Assembly: GCA_002298545.1 (NCBI GenBank)
Contig: DBKQ01000118.1
Location: 11,321-16,631 of the forward strand
Direction of reading: 5' to 3'
Origin: Prevotella sp. UBA746
Lineage (GTDB): Bacteria; Bacteroidota; Bacteroidia; Bacteroidales; Bacteroidaceae
Length of the DNA: 5,311 nt
Shown: one piece after another, positions 1 to 5,311 of the stretch
Layout: each line of letters opens with the position of its first letter
Numbering within the stretch: the first letter of the stretch is position 1
The notes under the pieces: model-generated
Seen by the model: only the letters and a program-made list of their open reading frames with translations
Database searches by the model: none
Told to the model about the DNA's origin: nothing
Made by a program: the position numbers and the translations under genes

Positions 1-1327
1 CCGTGATGATATAATAGTTGTCGTCTTTTATGGTAAAGTCATTCTTCACCGCCTTCTCGCCGAGGAACGGGTGCCACAGTCCGTTTGCTTCAAAAACGAC
101 ACCTTCATCATCCGACACCTGCGCTTCTTGACTACAAGGTTCGTTATATCTCATCGTTGCCATTGACACCATTGCATCCATATCGCTTACGGCGTCAATC
201 CACAAATATATATTCTGCATATTGCGACGCTGCCAACGCAGATAACGGCGCACGAGGAAGAGGTCGCTCCACGCCAAGGCGTTGAAAATTACGAGTCCAA
301 GAACATTTGCTCTCCTATCAAGAGCATCAAGAATACCCTTCAGTTCTTTCATCGACGCGAGGGCTGCATCGCTGTCAAGATTCAAAGTGGCTACGATTCT
401 CTTATTCTCCTCTTCTTTGAATGAGGTTTTCGATATGTGTTCCAGCAAAGCGATGTATGGTTTCATACTACCGCTGAGTCTGCTAACAGACTTGCTTATC
501 ATCTTTATCGCCTTAGCCGACAGTCCGATACTCGCTCCGAGCTGCACCACCGTCCAGATACTAACAAAATCTGCACTCAGATTACCGAATACTGTAAGAA
601 GGAACAAAACCATAAAAACAGTCATCGCCCCGGCAGCCAGAGCTAAAGAAGCGTTTGAAAGTGCCCATTTCGGTATATCTGCCTTCCGTGTCTCGTCAAG
701 AGCTCTGCGTATTGTTTCCGTATGCACCTTATTCTTATATCCCACGGCAAGAAAATCCGTGCGCCACTCTTCCATCTCAGCAAGTTCGGCTATTGCCCGG
801 CGTCGCCGCTCCACCGCCTTTCGACATTCATCAGCCGATGCACCGGGAAGGGCACTGGAGGAAAGAATATCTGCCAGGCGGTCGGCTCCTCCCATCGTAA
901 CTGTTCGGCAAATGCGCTGAAAGAGTGAGTCCTTGCCGAATATATCCATATCATACGAATACTGATGCTTGGGATTTACATACCTCCTGCCATCGTCGAA
1001 AGATGAGTATATGCCTTTAAGGTATTTCAGGTTGTCGGAATACACACTGAGCTTTGCCTCTATCCCTTCCGCCTTTTGCGTGTTTAAGCGGTCTACCCAT
1101 TTCGTTACGAGGAAGAGGGCAAACACCGGATTGAAGATAAAGATAAACGGCATGACGCTTATCTTCTCGGATATAAACATCACGGCAACGACTACTGCCG
1201 CAACGAACGACAGTATTTCCGTTGCAACAAACCATCTCACTTTTTTCTTTCTTGCCCTCAGTTCCACCGAGAGTTCGTCATACCTCCTTTTATAATATTC
1301 GTTCAGTTTTTCTTTCATTTCTACCAT
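1..1327 (-). CDS. MutS-family ATPase with predicted membrane segments (partial, C-terminus beyond left edge)
   Basis: Translating the minus strand from ATG at 1327 gives 442 uninterrupted residues to the window edge. Residues about 122-192 read like the MutS core (lever) domain: YDMDIFGKDSLFQ, then RTVT..GADRLAD, an RRR-AIAEL stretch, and EEWRTDF. Near the end, GLWHPFLG (416-423) and NDFTIKDDNYYIIT (429-442) match the segment just before the Walker A loop of MutS ATPases, so the ATPase domain should follow outside the window. Hydrophobic stretches at about 32-53, 57-76, 222-247 and 253-272 look like four transmembrane helices. The canonical mismatch-reading N-terminal domain (F-x-E motif) is absent: the protein starts with a short charged helix and a membrane hairpin. 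Bacteroidota are known to carry such MutS-related proteins, often annotated as mismatch repair, but a role in mismatch repair is doubtful. An in-frame ATG at 1318 is an alternative start; neither has a clear ribosome binding site. No consensus promoter was found in front of it. Confidence 0.88.
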   Translation of the reverse strand, partial: MVEMKEKLNEYYKRRYDELSVELRARKKKVRWFVATEILSFVAAVVVAVMFISEKISVMPFIFIFNPVFALFLVTKWVDRLNTQKAEGIEAKLSVYSDNLKYLKGIYSSFDDGRRYVNPKHQYSYDMDIFGKDSLFQRICRTVTMGGADRLADILSSSALPGASADECRKAVERRRRAIAELAEMEEWRTDFLAVGYKNKVHTETIRRALDETRKADIPKWALSNASLALAAGAMTVFMVLFLLTVFGNLSADFVSIWTVVQLGASIGLSAKAIKMISKSVSRLSGSMKPYIALLEHISKTSFKEEENKRIVATLNLDSDAALASMKELKGILDALDRRANVLGLVIFNALAWSDLFLVRRYLRWQRRNMQNIYLWIDAVSDMDAMVSMATMRYNEPCSQEAQVSDDEGVVFEANGLWHPFLGEKAVKNDFTIKDDNYYIIT

Positions 1328-1349
1328 TCGGCTTGATTTATTTTTTTTA

Positions 1350-1539
1350 CTTCCCCTCCCCCGCCTCCCCTTCCAGGGGCGGAGCAGTTACCTTTATTGC
1401 TACTATCTTATATATTTGGCATTACTAAGCCTGTTTCACTAACAAATCTGTATTATAAATAAATTTACATGAAGAGATCTTATTTTTAGCAGAAAGAGTA
1501 ACTGCTCCGCCCCCGGAGGGGGAGGCGGGGGAGGGGAAG
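1350..1539. repeat. Inverted pair of 42-bp GC-rich arms (REP doublet or MITE-like)
   Basis: Left arm 1350-1391 and right arm 1498-1539 are reverse complements at 40 of 42 positions, separated by a 106-bp A/T-rich spacer with no convincing ORF. Each arm is C-rich or G-rich (CTTCCCCTCCCCC at the outer end) and ends inward in GGCGGAGCAGTTAC. Each also contains a small hairpin: CCCCT-TCC-AGGGG in the left arm and, in the same orientation, CCCCC-TCC-GGGGG in the right arm. The only two differences between the arms are therefore the two partners of one base pair. No direct target duplication is visible at the outer ends, which argues against a simple recent insertion but does not exclude it. The inner end of the left arm faces the rplS side; its outer end is 22 bp before the MutS-like start, so the arm may lie in that gene's leader. 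Confidence 0.85.
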
Positions 1540-1595
1540 ATTATAACCATGAAACAAGAACAGATTATATAGACATCCGACGCCCCTTACTCCTT

Positions 1596-1656
1596 AAACG
1601 AAACATGGCAGCCAATCCACACGAAGCGGACGAGCTGCCATATTATCTTTTCGTTT
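1596..1656 (-). terminator. rplS: Stem-loop after rplS, probable terminator
   Basis: An 8-bp perfect stem, ATGGCAGC (1605-1612) with GCTGCCAT (1634-1641), closes a 21-base loop. It is flanked by a second set of complementary arms, AAACGAAA (1596-1603) with TTTCGTTT (1649-1656), giving a two-stage stem. On the minus strand it lies about 30 bases after the rplS stop, and the 3' side ends GTTTCGTTT, only moderately U-rich. The position fits termination of rplS. Because the structure is symmetric it could act on either strand. Confidence 0.55.
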
Positions 1657-1686
1657 GTTCTAACGAACTGCGTAAAGAAGTTGTTA

Positions 1687-2046
1687 TTACTCCTTTGTGA
1701 TAACTCTCTTCTCAGCGATACGAGCCTTCTTACCAGTAAGATTGCGCAGGTAATACAACTTAGCGCGACGAACCTTACCAACCTTGTTCAACTCGATGCT
1801 TGCAATGTTAGGAGACTCCATTGGGAAGATACGCTCTACACCAACAGTTCCAGACATCTTGCGTACAGTGAAACGCTTCTTTGTGCCCTCGCCGTTGATT
1901 TTGATAACAACACCACGGTAGAGCTGGATACGCTCCTTAGAACCCTCGATAATTTTGTAAGCTACGGTAACAGTGTCACCAGCCTTGAACTTAGGATACT
2001 GCTTCTCGCTTGCAAATGCTTCCTCAGCAACTTTAATTAAATCCAT
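1687..2046 (-). CDS. rplS: 50S ribosomal protein L19
   Basis: The 119-residue protein matches bacterial ribosomal protein L19 end to end. Typical elements are FKAGDTVTVAYKIIEG (about 20-35), RIQLYRGVVI (38-47), FTVRKMSGTVGVERIFPMESP (about 58-78), and VRRAKLYYLRNLTGKKARI (about 92-110). Length is normal for the family. L19 sits at the interface of the 30S and 50S subunits near bridges between 23S and 16S rRNA. The ATG at 2046 has an A/T-rich upstream region without Shine-Dalgarno, as is usual in Bacteroidota. Two TAA codons stand in tandem at the end (1689-1684). In many bacteria rplS follows rpsP-rimM-trmD, but here it stands alone behind its own promoter and a sugar transporter gene, so it is probably a single-gene transcript. 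Confidence 0.98.
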   Translation of the reverse strand: MDLIKVAEEAFASEKQYPKFKAGDTVTVAYKIIEGSKERIQLYRGVVIKINGEGTKKRFTVRKMSGTVGVERIFPMESPNIASIELNKVGKVRRAKLYYLRNLTGKKARIAEKRVITKE

Positions 2047-2136
2047 TGTAATTTATTAATTTAAAATTGTTTATCGTTCCAACGCAACATAACAGGCCAC
2101 TCTTCTTCCTGCCAGCGATTACGCCGAAAAGCGGTG

Positions 2137-2168
2137 CAAAGGTAGACATTATTCTCGTAACTTCCAAA
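2137..2168 (-). promoter_or_regulatory. rplS: Promoter of rplS, Bacteroidota consensus
   Basis: On the minus strand TTTG (2168-2165), 20 bases, then TACCTTTG (2144-2137) is an exact match to the Bacteroidota -33/-7 consensus TTTG and TAnnTTTG. Transcription would begin near 2130, leaving a leader of roughly 80-90 bases before the rplS ATG at 2046. The leader contains an imperfect inverted repeat around 2071-2092 and an A/T-rich stretch just before the start codon. Confidence 0.75.
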
Positions 2169-2236
2169 TTTTCCGCCTGTTATCAGCATCTTTCAGCAAA
2201 AAAAATACGTCTTTCCTTTCTTTATTCCGATACAAA

Positions 2237-2248
2237 AGCGTTTACGCT
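2237..2248 (-). terminator. Weak hairpin overlapping the fucP stop codon
   Basis: On the minus strand AGCG-TAAA-CGCT folds as a 4-bp stem with a loop containing the TAA stop, followed directly by TTTTG. An eight-base T run occurs a little further on (2205-2198). The stem is short, so termination of the operon here is only a suggestion. No better terminator is visible before the rplS promoter. Confidence 0.25.
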
Positions 2249-3561
2249 CTCTCCCTTCTCATCGTGCGGTATCCGAACACGGAGATGACAACAAAGCTCA
2301 GGAGCGGCAAGACGAACGACAGGTTTACTGCCGGCATGCCCATCACCTCTCCGAGGTCGATTATGCTTGCCTGTACTGCCGGCAACACGCTTCCACCAAG
2401 GATTGCCATAACGAGTCCGGCGGCACCTACTTTTGCGTCATCGCCAAGTCCGCGGAGGGATATTCCGTATATCGTTGGAAACATGAGCGACATGCAGGCG
2501 CTTATTGCCACGAGGCAATACATTCCGTAAATGTTCTGCAACACTATCACTCCTACCGTGAGGCAACCACCGAGCACGGCAAGACACATGAGCAACTGTC
2601 CGGCATTGAAATACCTGAGGATGAAGGTGCAGATGAACCTTGAGAGACAGAAGATTACCATTGCCACGATGTTGTATTTCTGCGACAACACCTCTGCGTC
2701 TATTTCCGACATGCCTTGGGCGGTGAATATCCGCGTTCCGTATTGTATGATAAACGTCCAGCACATTATCTGCACACCGACATAGAAGAACTGCGTGAAC
2801 ACTCCCTCTCTGTATCGCGGCATACTGAACAGTCGGCGCAGCGTAGGGACAAACTTGTCTGTCTTTCCGCCTTCACGCCCATTGTCGCCTTCACCGGTCT
2901 TCGGCATGCGCAGGAGCCACACGACGAGCAATACTGCCAATATAACGATGCCGATGGCAAGATACGGTTCGATGAGCACCGACAGATCGTGGTCTCTCAC
3001 CATCTCGAAGTCAGTCTCGGAGAGTTTGCTGCGCTCCAGGGTGCTCATAGGGTTTAGCCGCGCCTGAATAAAATTCATCGCCACATACATGCCGAGCAGC
3101 GAACCGATCGGGTTGAACGATTGGGCGAGGTTAAGTCTTCTGGTCGCCGTTTCTTCCGGTCCCATACTGAGTATATACGGACTGCATGAGGTTTCGAGAA
3201 ACGACAGTCCGCATGTCATCACGAAATATGCCAACAGGAAGGCATAATACTCCCCCATATCCCTTGCGGGGAAGAAGAGGAACGCCCCGACGGCATACAG
3301 CGTCAGTCCGAGCATCACGCCAGCCTTATACGAATACCGCCGTATAAACATGGCTGCCGGGAATGCCATGGCAAAGTATCCGCCATAGAACGCCACCTGA
3401 ACCAGTGTGCCGTCGGTTACCGACATACGGAAGATTTTGGAGAATGCCTTTACCATCGGATTCGTGATATCATTGGCAAAGCCCCAAAGGGCAAAGCATG
3501 TGGTTATCACGACAAACGGCAATACGAAGCCCTTGCCGAACAGTCTACTGCCCTCTTTCAT
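2242..3561 (-). CDS. fucP: FucP-family sugar:proton symporter (major facilitator superfamily)
   Basis: Inner-membrane MFS permease of the FucP (L-fucose, glucose/galactose) family, with about 12 predicted transmembrane helices and a central cytoplasmic loop (about 230-255, MPKTGEGDNGREGG onward). Family signatures include FALWGFANDITNP (23-35), AFYGGYFAMAFPA (57-69), SYKAGV (77-82), GLSFLETSCSPYI (118-130), RRLNLAQSFNP (141-151) and FYVGVQIMCW. E123, Q147 and N150 correspond to E135, Q159 and N162 of E. coli FucP; the position of its D46 holds N34 here. The ATG at 3561 is chosen because it gives 439 residues, the family length, and follows the stop of the preceding dehydrogenase gene after one base. 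An in-frame ATG at 3642 would add 27 residues lying wholly inside that gene and lacking family character. The tight junction implies co-transcription and perhaps translational coupling. L-fucose is the best guess for substrate, but related Bacteroidota permeases may carry glucose, galactose or other sugars. Confidence 0.92.
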   Translation of the reverse strand: MKEGSRLFGKGFVLPFVVITTCFALWGFANDITNPMVKAFSKIFRMSVTDGTLVQVAFYGGYFAMAFPAAMFIRRYSYKAGVMLGLTLYAVGAFLFFPARDMGEYYAFLLAYFVMTCGLSFLETSCSPYILSMGPEETATRRLNLAQSFNPIGSLLGMYVAMNFIQARLNPMSTLERSKLSETDFEMVRDHDLSVLIEPYLAIGIVILAVLLVVWLLRMPKTGEGDNGREGGKTDKFVPTLRRLFSMPRYREGVFTQFFYVGVQIMCWTFIIQYGTRIFTAQGMSEIDAEVLSQKYNIVAMVIFCLSRFICTFILRYFNAGQLLMCLAVLGGCLTVGVIVLQNIYGMYCLVAISACMSLMFPTIYGISLRGLGDDAKVGAAGLVMAILGGSVLPAVQASIIDLGEVMGMPAVNLSFVLPLLSFVVISVFGYRTMRRERA

Positions 3562-3562
3562 A

Positions 3563-4744
3563 CTATCTTGCCATCTTGTATATCTCTTCCATATCATGAC
3601 GGTCGAGGGCCTTGAAACCACCGATTGTCCTGCCGTCGTCATGACTGCACTTGCGTGCCATCAGCTGTATCTCCTCGTCGGTAACGTCTCTGCCGATGAG
3701 TTCATGGATGCTTGTCGGCATACCGATGGCACGATAAAATCGCTCTATTGCCTCGATGCCGGCAAGAGCCGTTGCTTCGGGATCAGTAAAGTCGTTGTCT
3801 ACACCCATCACGTTAACGGCAAAGCGAACGAAGCGCGAAACGTTCTCCTTATATACGTATCTTGCCCAGCTCGGCCATAGGGCAGCGAGTCCTGCGCCGT
3901 GTGCCACATCGAAGATTGCGCTCAGCTCGTGTTCCAGCTGATGCGTTGCGAAGTCGGCATAAGAGCGGTCGCCGGTCAAGTCGTTGTGTCCAAGACTTGA
4001 AGCCCACATGATGCAGGCACGGTTGCGGTAGTCTTCCGGATTGCGGAGCACATGGAACACGCTTTCCTTTACCGTACGCATCAGAGCCTCGGCAATATTG
4101 TCGATGAGTGTCATGTCGTCTACCTTTCCGAAGTAGCGTTCCATCGTGTGCATCATGATATCGGTGGCGCCGCATGCTGTCTGGTATGGCGGCAGGGTGT
4201 ATGTCCTTACAGGGTTCATGATGGTGAACTTAGGGCGACAGAGGTTGTCGGAATATCCTATCTTCAGTTCCAGCTCCTCGTTTGTTATCACGCTCGAATC
4301 GCTCATCTCGCTACCGGCAGCCGGTATGGTGAGGATGCTTCCCACGGGGAGTGTTTCCTTTGGTGCATACTTGCGTGCATAGATATCCCATACATCTCCG
4401 TCGTATTTCACGCCGTAACCGATTGCCTTTGAGGAGTCGATTACGCTTCCGCCGCCTACGGCAAGGATAAAGTCTACTCCTTCCTTACGGCAGAGTTCTA
4501 TGCCCTCATGAACGAGGGTGAGTCGCGGGTTCGGCTTTACTCCGCCGAGTTCAACGAATTCTATCCCGCCATCGGCGAGACGCTGGCGAACGGAACCGAG
4601 CAGTCCGGAACGTTCCGCACTGTGTCCGCCGTAGTGTAACAATACCTTGTGTCCACCGTATTTCTTTATCATCTCCACGAGATGTTCCTCTGAGTCCTTG
4701 CCGAAGACTACCTCGGTAGGTGCATAAAATCTAAAGTCTTGCAT
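3563..4744 (-). CDS. Iron-containing alcohol dehydrogenase, YqhD/BdhA type (probable NADPH-dependent aldehyde reductase)
   Basis: This cytosolic 393-residue protein belongs to the group III metal-dependent alcohol dehydrogenases. It most resembles the butanol dehydrogenase / E. coli YqhD branch, which reduces aldehydes to alcohols with NADPH. Visible marks are the opening FYAPTEVVFGK (6-16), HYGGHSAERSG (37-47), the nucleotide-binding AVGGGSVIDSSK (95-106), LTIPAAGSEMS (138-148), and the closing GGFKALDRHDMEEIYKMAR. All four metal ligands appear present: D195 and H199 in ATDIMMH, H268 in ATHQLEHE, and H282 in VAHGAG, with the same spacings as D194, H198, H267 and H281 of YqhD. Length is standard (YqhD has 387). 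The ATG at 4744 lies 43 bp after the small upstream gene; fucP follows after one base. Beside a fucose-type permease it may act on lactaldehyde in place of the NAD-linked FucO, but the sequence is not of the FucO subgroup and the substrate is unproven. Confidence 0.93.
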   Translation of the reverse strand: MQDFRFYAPTEVVFGKDSEEHLVEMIKKYGGHKVLLHYGGHSAERSGLLGSVRQRLADGGIEFVELGGVKPNPRLTLVHEGIELCRKEGVDFILAVGGGSVIDSSKAIGYGVKYDGDVWDIYARKYAPKETLPVGSILTIPAAGSEMSDSSVITNEELELKIGYSDNLCRPKFTIMNPVRTYTLPPYQTACGATDIMMHTMERYFGKVDDMTLIDNIAEALMRTVKESVFHVLRNPEDYRNRACIMWASSLGHNDLTGDRSYADFATHQLEHELSAIFDVAHGAGLAALWPSWARYVYKENVSRFVRFAVNVMGVDNDFTDPEATALAGIEAIERFYRAIGMPTSIHELIGRDVTDEEIQLMARKCSHDDGRTIGGFKALDRHDMEEIYKMAR

Positions 4745-4787
4745 ATTGTCTTGTTTATTTTTTATACCTTTTTATATTATATGTTTC

Positions 4788-5018
4788 TCAATATCCGCAC
4801 TTTGGTGTCTGTCGTATTTCGCCGGAGGTGACAAAGCCGTTGTTTTTCTTCGAAAACTCCAGATTTATCTCCTGCAGTTCTTTACGTCCGTAAATATAGT
4901 CGTCGTACATGTCTTCCATGTCGACTCCCTCACACTCGCCGTCGCCGAAGTCGAGCGACTGTCTCACGATGTCTATTCTCTCTGATATCGTGGTATCTTT
5001 TATGAGAATGCTTTTCAT
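4788..5018 (-). CDS. Small acidic protein of unknown function, first gene of the operon
   Basis: A 76-residue, soluble, strongly acidic protein beginning MKSILIKDTT. It has no signal peptide or membrane segment. The centre (about residues 23-44) is rich in D, E, G and Y, with C29 in GECEG and an MYDDYIYG stretch, followed by the helix-like RKELQEINLEFSKK (45-58). The opening and the DDYI.G.KEL.EIN.EF part resemble a family of small uncharacterised proteins in gut anaerobes, some carrying a doubtful purine-biosynthesis label; this resemblance is recalled, not tested. The ATG at 5018 is preferred over one at 5033 because AAGAAGAG just before it can serve as a ribosome binding site and because family-like sequence starts there. 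A consensus promoter lies about 30 bases upstream. The gene precedes the dehydrogenase by 43 bp with no terminator or promoter match between, so they are probably co-transcribed. No function can be assigned. Confidence 0.75.
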   Translation of the reverse strand: MKSILIKDTTISERIDIVRQSLDFGDGECEGVDMEDMYDDYIYGRKELQEINLEFSKKNNGFVTSGEIRQTPKCGY

Positions 5019-5047
5019 ACTCTTCTTACACATTAACGATTATGCTG

Positions 5048-5078
5048 CAAAATTATACAAAAAAGCTGAAACTTAAAA
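5048..5078 (-). promoter_or_regulatory. Promoter of the small gene / dehydrogenase / fucP operon
   Basis: On the minus strand TAATTTTG (5055-5048) is an exact match to the Bacteroidota -7 box TAnnTTTG. TTTT (5078-5075), 19 bases upstream, is a three-of-four match to the -33 TTTG box. A start near 5041 would leave a leader of only about 20-25 bases before the ATG at 5018. No similar match is seen in front of the dehydrogenase or fucP, which supports a single transcript. Confidence 0.65.
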
Positions 5079-5149
5079 CCATAAACGCCGAAATATGCCA
5101 AATCCTACATTTCAAACTATAAAAAGAAGGTTCTTCCGGTATTTTGAGT

Positions 5150-5165
5150 GATAGTATATATTATC
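5150..5165. promoter_or_regulatory. Near-palindrome upstream of the operon promoter, possible operator
   Basis: GATAGTATATATTATC is a 16-base inverted repeat with one non-complementary pair (positions 5 and 12). It lies about 70 bases upstream of the -33 box. It could bind a dimeric regulator of the sugar operon, but A/T-rich near-palindromes arise by chance easily. Confidence 0.2.
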
Positions 5166-5217
5166 GGATGCTTCTTGTGTTTTAGACAAAAACTGACAAA
5201 ACCCCCGATGTCGTTTT

Positions 5218-5300
5218 GCAAGCCTTCGGCTTATTGCATAATGCAAGATATGTCCGTTAGAGAGCAAGCTCTCTTCCGTCCACATCTTGCATTATACAAA
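5218..5300. repeat. Nested palindromic element with two hairpins
   Basis: The outer arms ATAATGCAAGAT (5238-5249) and ATCTTGCATTAT (5284-5295) pair over 12 bases. They extend outward by TTG (5234-5236) with CAA (5297-5299) across one mismatch that is a G-U wobble if read from the minus strand. Inside, AGAGAGC (5259-5265) and GCTCTCT (5268-5274) form a second stem. Two direct TCCGT copies (5253-5257 and 5275-5279) face each other in the internal loop. Next to the element, AAGCC-TTC-GGCTT (5220-5232) forms a further hairpin. TTGCATAATGCAA at 5234-5246 is itself a perfect palindrome about a central A. No convincing ORF crosses it. It could be the 3' end or terminator of a gene to the right, an intergenic repeat, or a structured RNA. 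Confidence 0.7.
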
Positions 5301-5311
5301 GAGTCACTTCG

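Noticed and set aside
282..920. Plus-strand open frame of 212 codons
   Set aside because: It lies antisense to the MutS-like gene, has no recognisable domain, and the minus-strand frame across the same bases gives clear MutS family motifs.
969..1295. Plus-strand open frame of 108 codons with hydrophobic, Ser/Thr-rich translation
   Set aside because: It is the antisense shadow of the membrane-segment region of the MutS-like gene, where reverse-strand codons give such composition.
1392..1497. Promoter for the MutS-like gene in the repeat spacer
   Set aside because: TTTG occurs but no TAnnTTTG box lies at a usable distance on the minus strand; the closest, TACAGATTTG, has the wrong internal spacing.
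1350..1539. CRISPR-like repeat pair
   Set aside because: There are only two copies, in inverted orientation, with one long A/T-rich spacer; no array spacing and no cas genes.
1681..2040. Plus-strand open frame of 119 codons opposite rplS
   Set aside because: It is exactly antisense to a certain ribosomal protein gene and has no start context or similarity of its own.
3562..3642. N-terminal extension of the FucP protein by 27 residues (start at 3642)
   Set aside because: It overlaps the end of the dehydrogenase gene, reads like a shadow of it, and the start at 3561 gives the normal family length.
3407..3880. Plus-strand open frame of 157 codons across the fucP/dehydrogenase junction
   Set aside because: Both minus-strand genes are firmly identified over these bases, and the plus-strand translation shows no family character.
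5126..5136. GAAG-GTT-CTTC hairpin followed by T residues on the minus strand
   Set aside because: A four-base stem is too short for a credible terminator.
5159..5220. GACAAAA direct repeats (5186-5202) and an ATCGG / CCGAT pair around them
   Set aside because: The repeats are seven bases and the pair five bases, in A-rich sequence; chance occurrence is likely and no regulatory context is clear.

Overview
The window looks like a chromosomal segment of a Bacteroidota bacterium, most likely Prevotella or a close relative. The pointers are a Bacteroidota-type L19 protein, a FucP-family transporter of the Bacteroidota sequence type, weak or absent Shine-Dalgarno sites with A/T-rich leaders, and two good matches to the Bacteroidota sigma-factor promoter (TTTG, about 20 bases, TAnnTTTG). 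Base composition of the genes is near 50% GC by eye. The genus is an inference. Every supported gene is on the minus strand, so transcription runs from right to left.

Right part (5311 to 2242): a gene-free stretch of almost 300 bases carries a nested palindromic element at the far right, then a promoter (5048-5078). The promoter reads into a probable three-gene operon: a small acidic protein of unknown function (76 aa), a YqhD/BdhA-type iron-containing alcohol dehydrogenase (393 aa), and a FucP-family sugar:proton symporter (439 aa). The last two genes are separated by a single base. A sugar importer paired with an NADPH-type aldehyde reductase suggests uptake of L-fucose or a similar sugar and disposal of an aldehyde from its breakdown, for example lactaldehyde. 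That link is inferred from context only.

Middle (2241 to 1540): rplS (ribosomal protein L19) has its own consensus promoter and an estimated leader of about 80-90 bases. It ends in tandem stop codons followed by a large stem-loop that is probably its terminator.

Left part (1539 to 1): an inverted pair of 42-base GC-rich arms 106 bases apart resembles a REP doublet or a MITE. The two arms differ only at two positions, and those two changes compensate each other in an internal hairpin. Immediately downstream begins a MutS-family ATPase gene that runs off the left edge. Its visible 442 residues hold the MutS core domain plus four predicted membrane segments. The window ends where the Walker A loop should begin.

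No CRISPR array, tRNA, rRNA or transposase gene was seen. The most unusual items are the membrane-embedded MutS homologue, the covarying inverted repeat, and the nested palindrome at the right edge.
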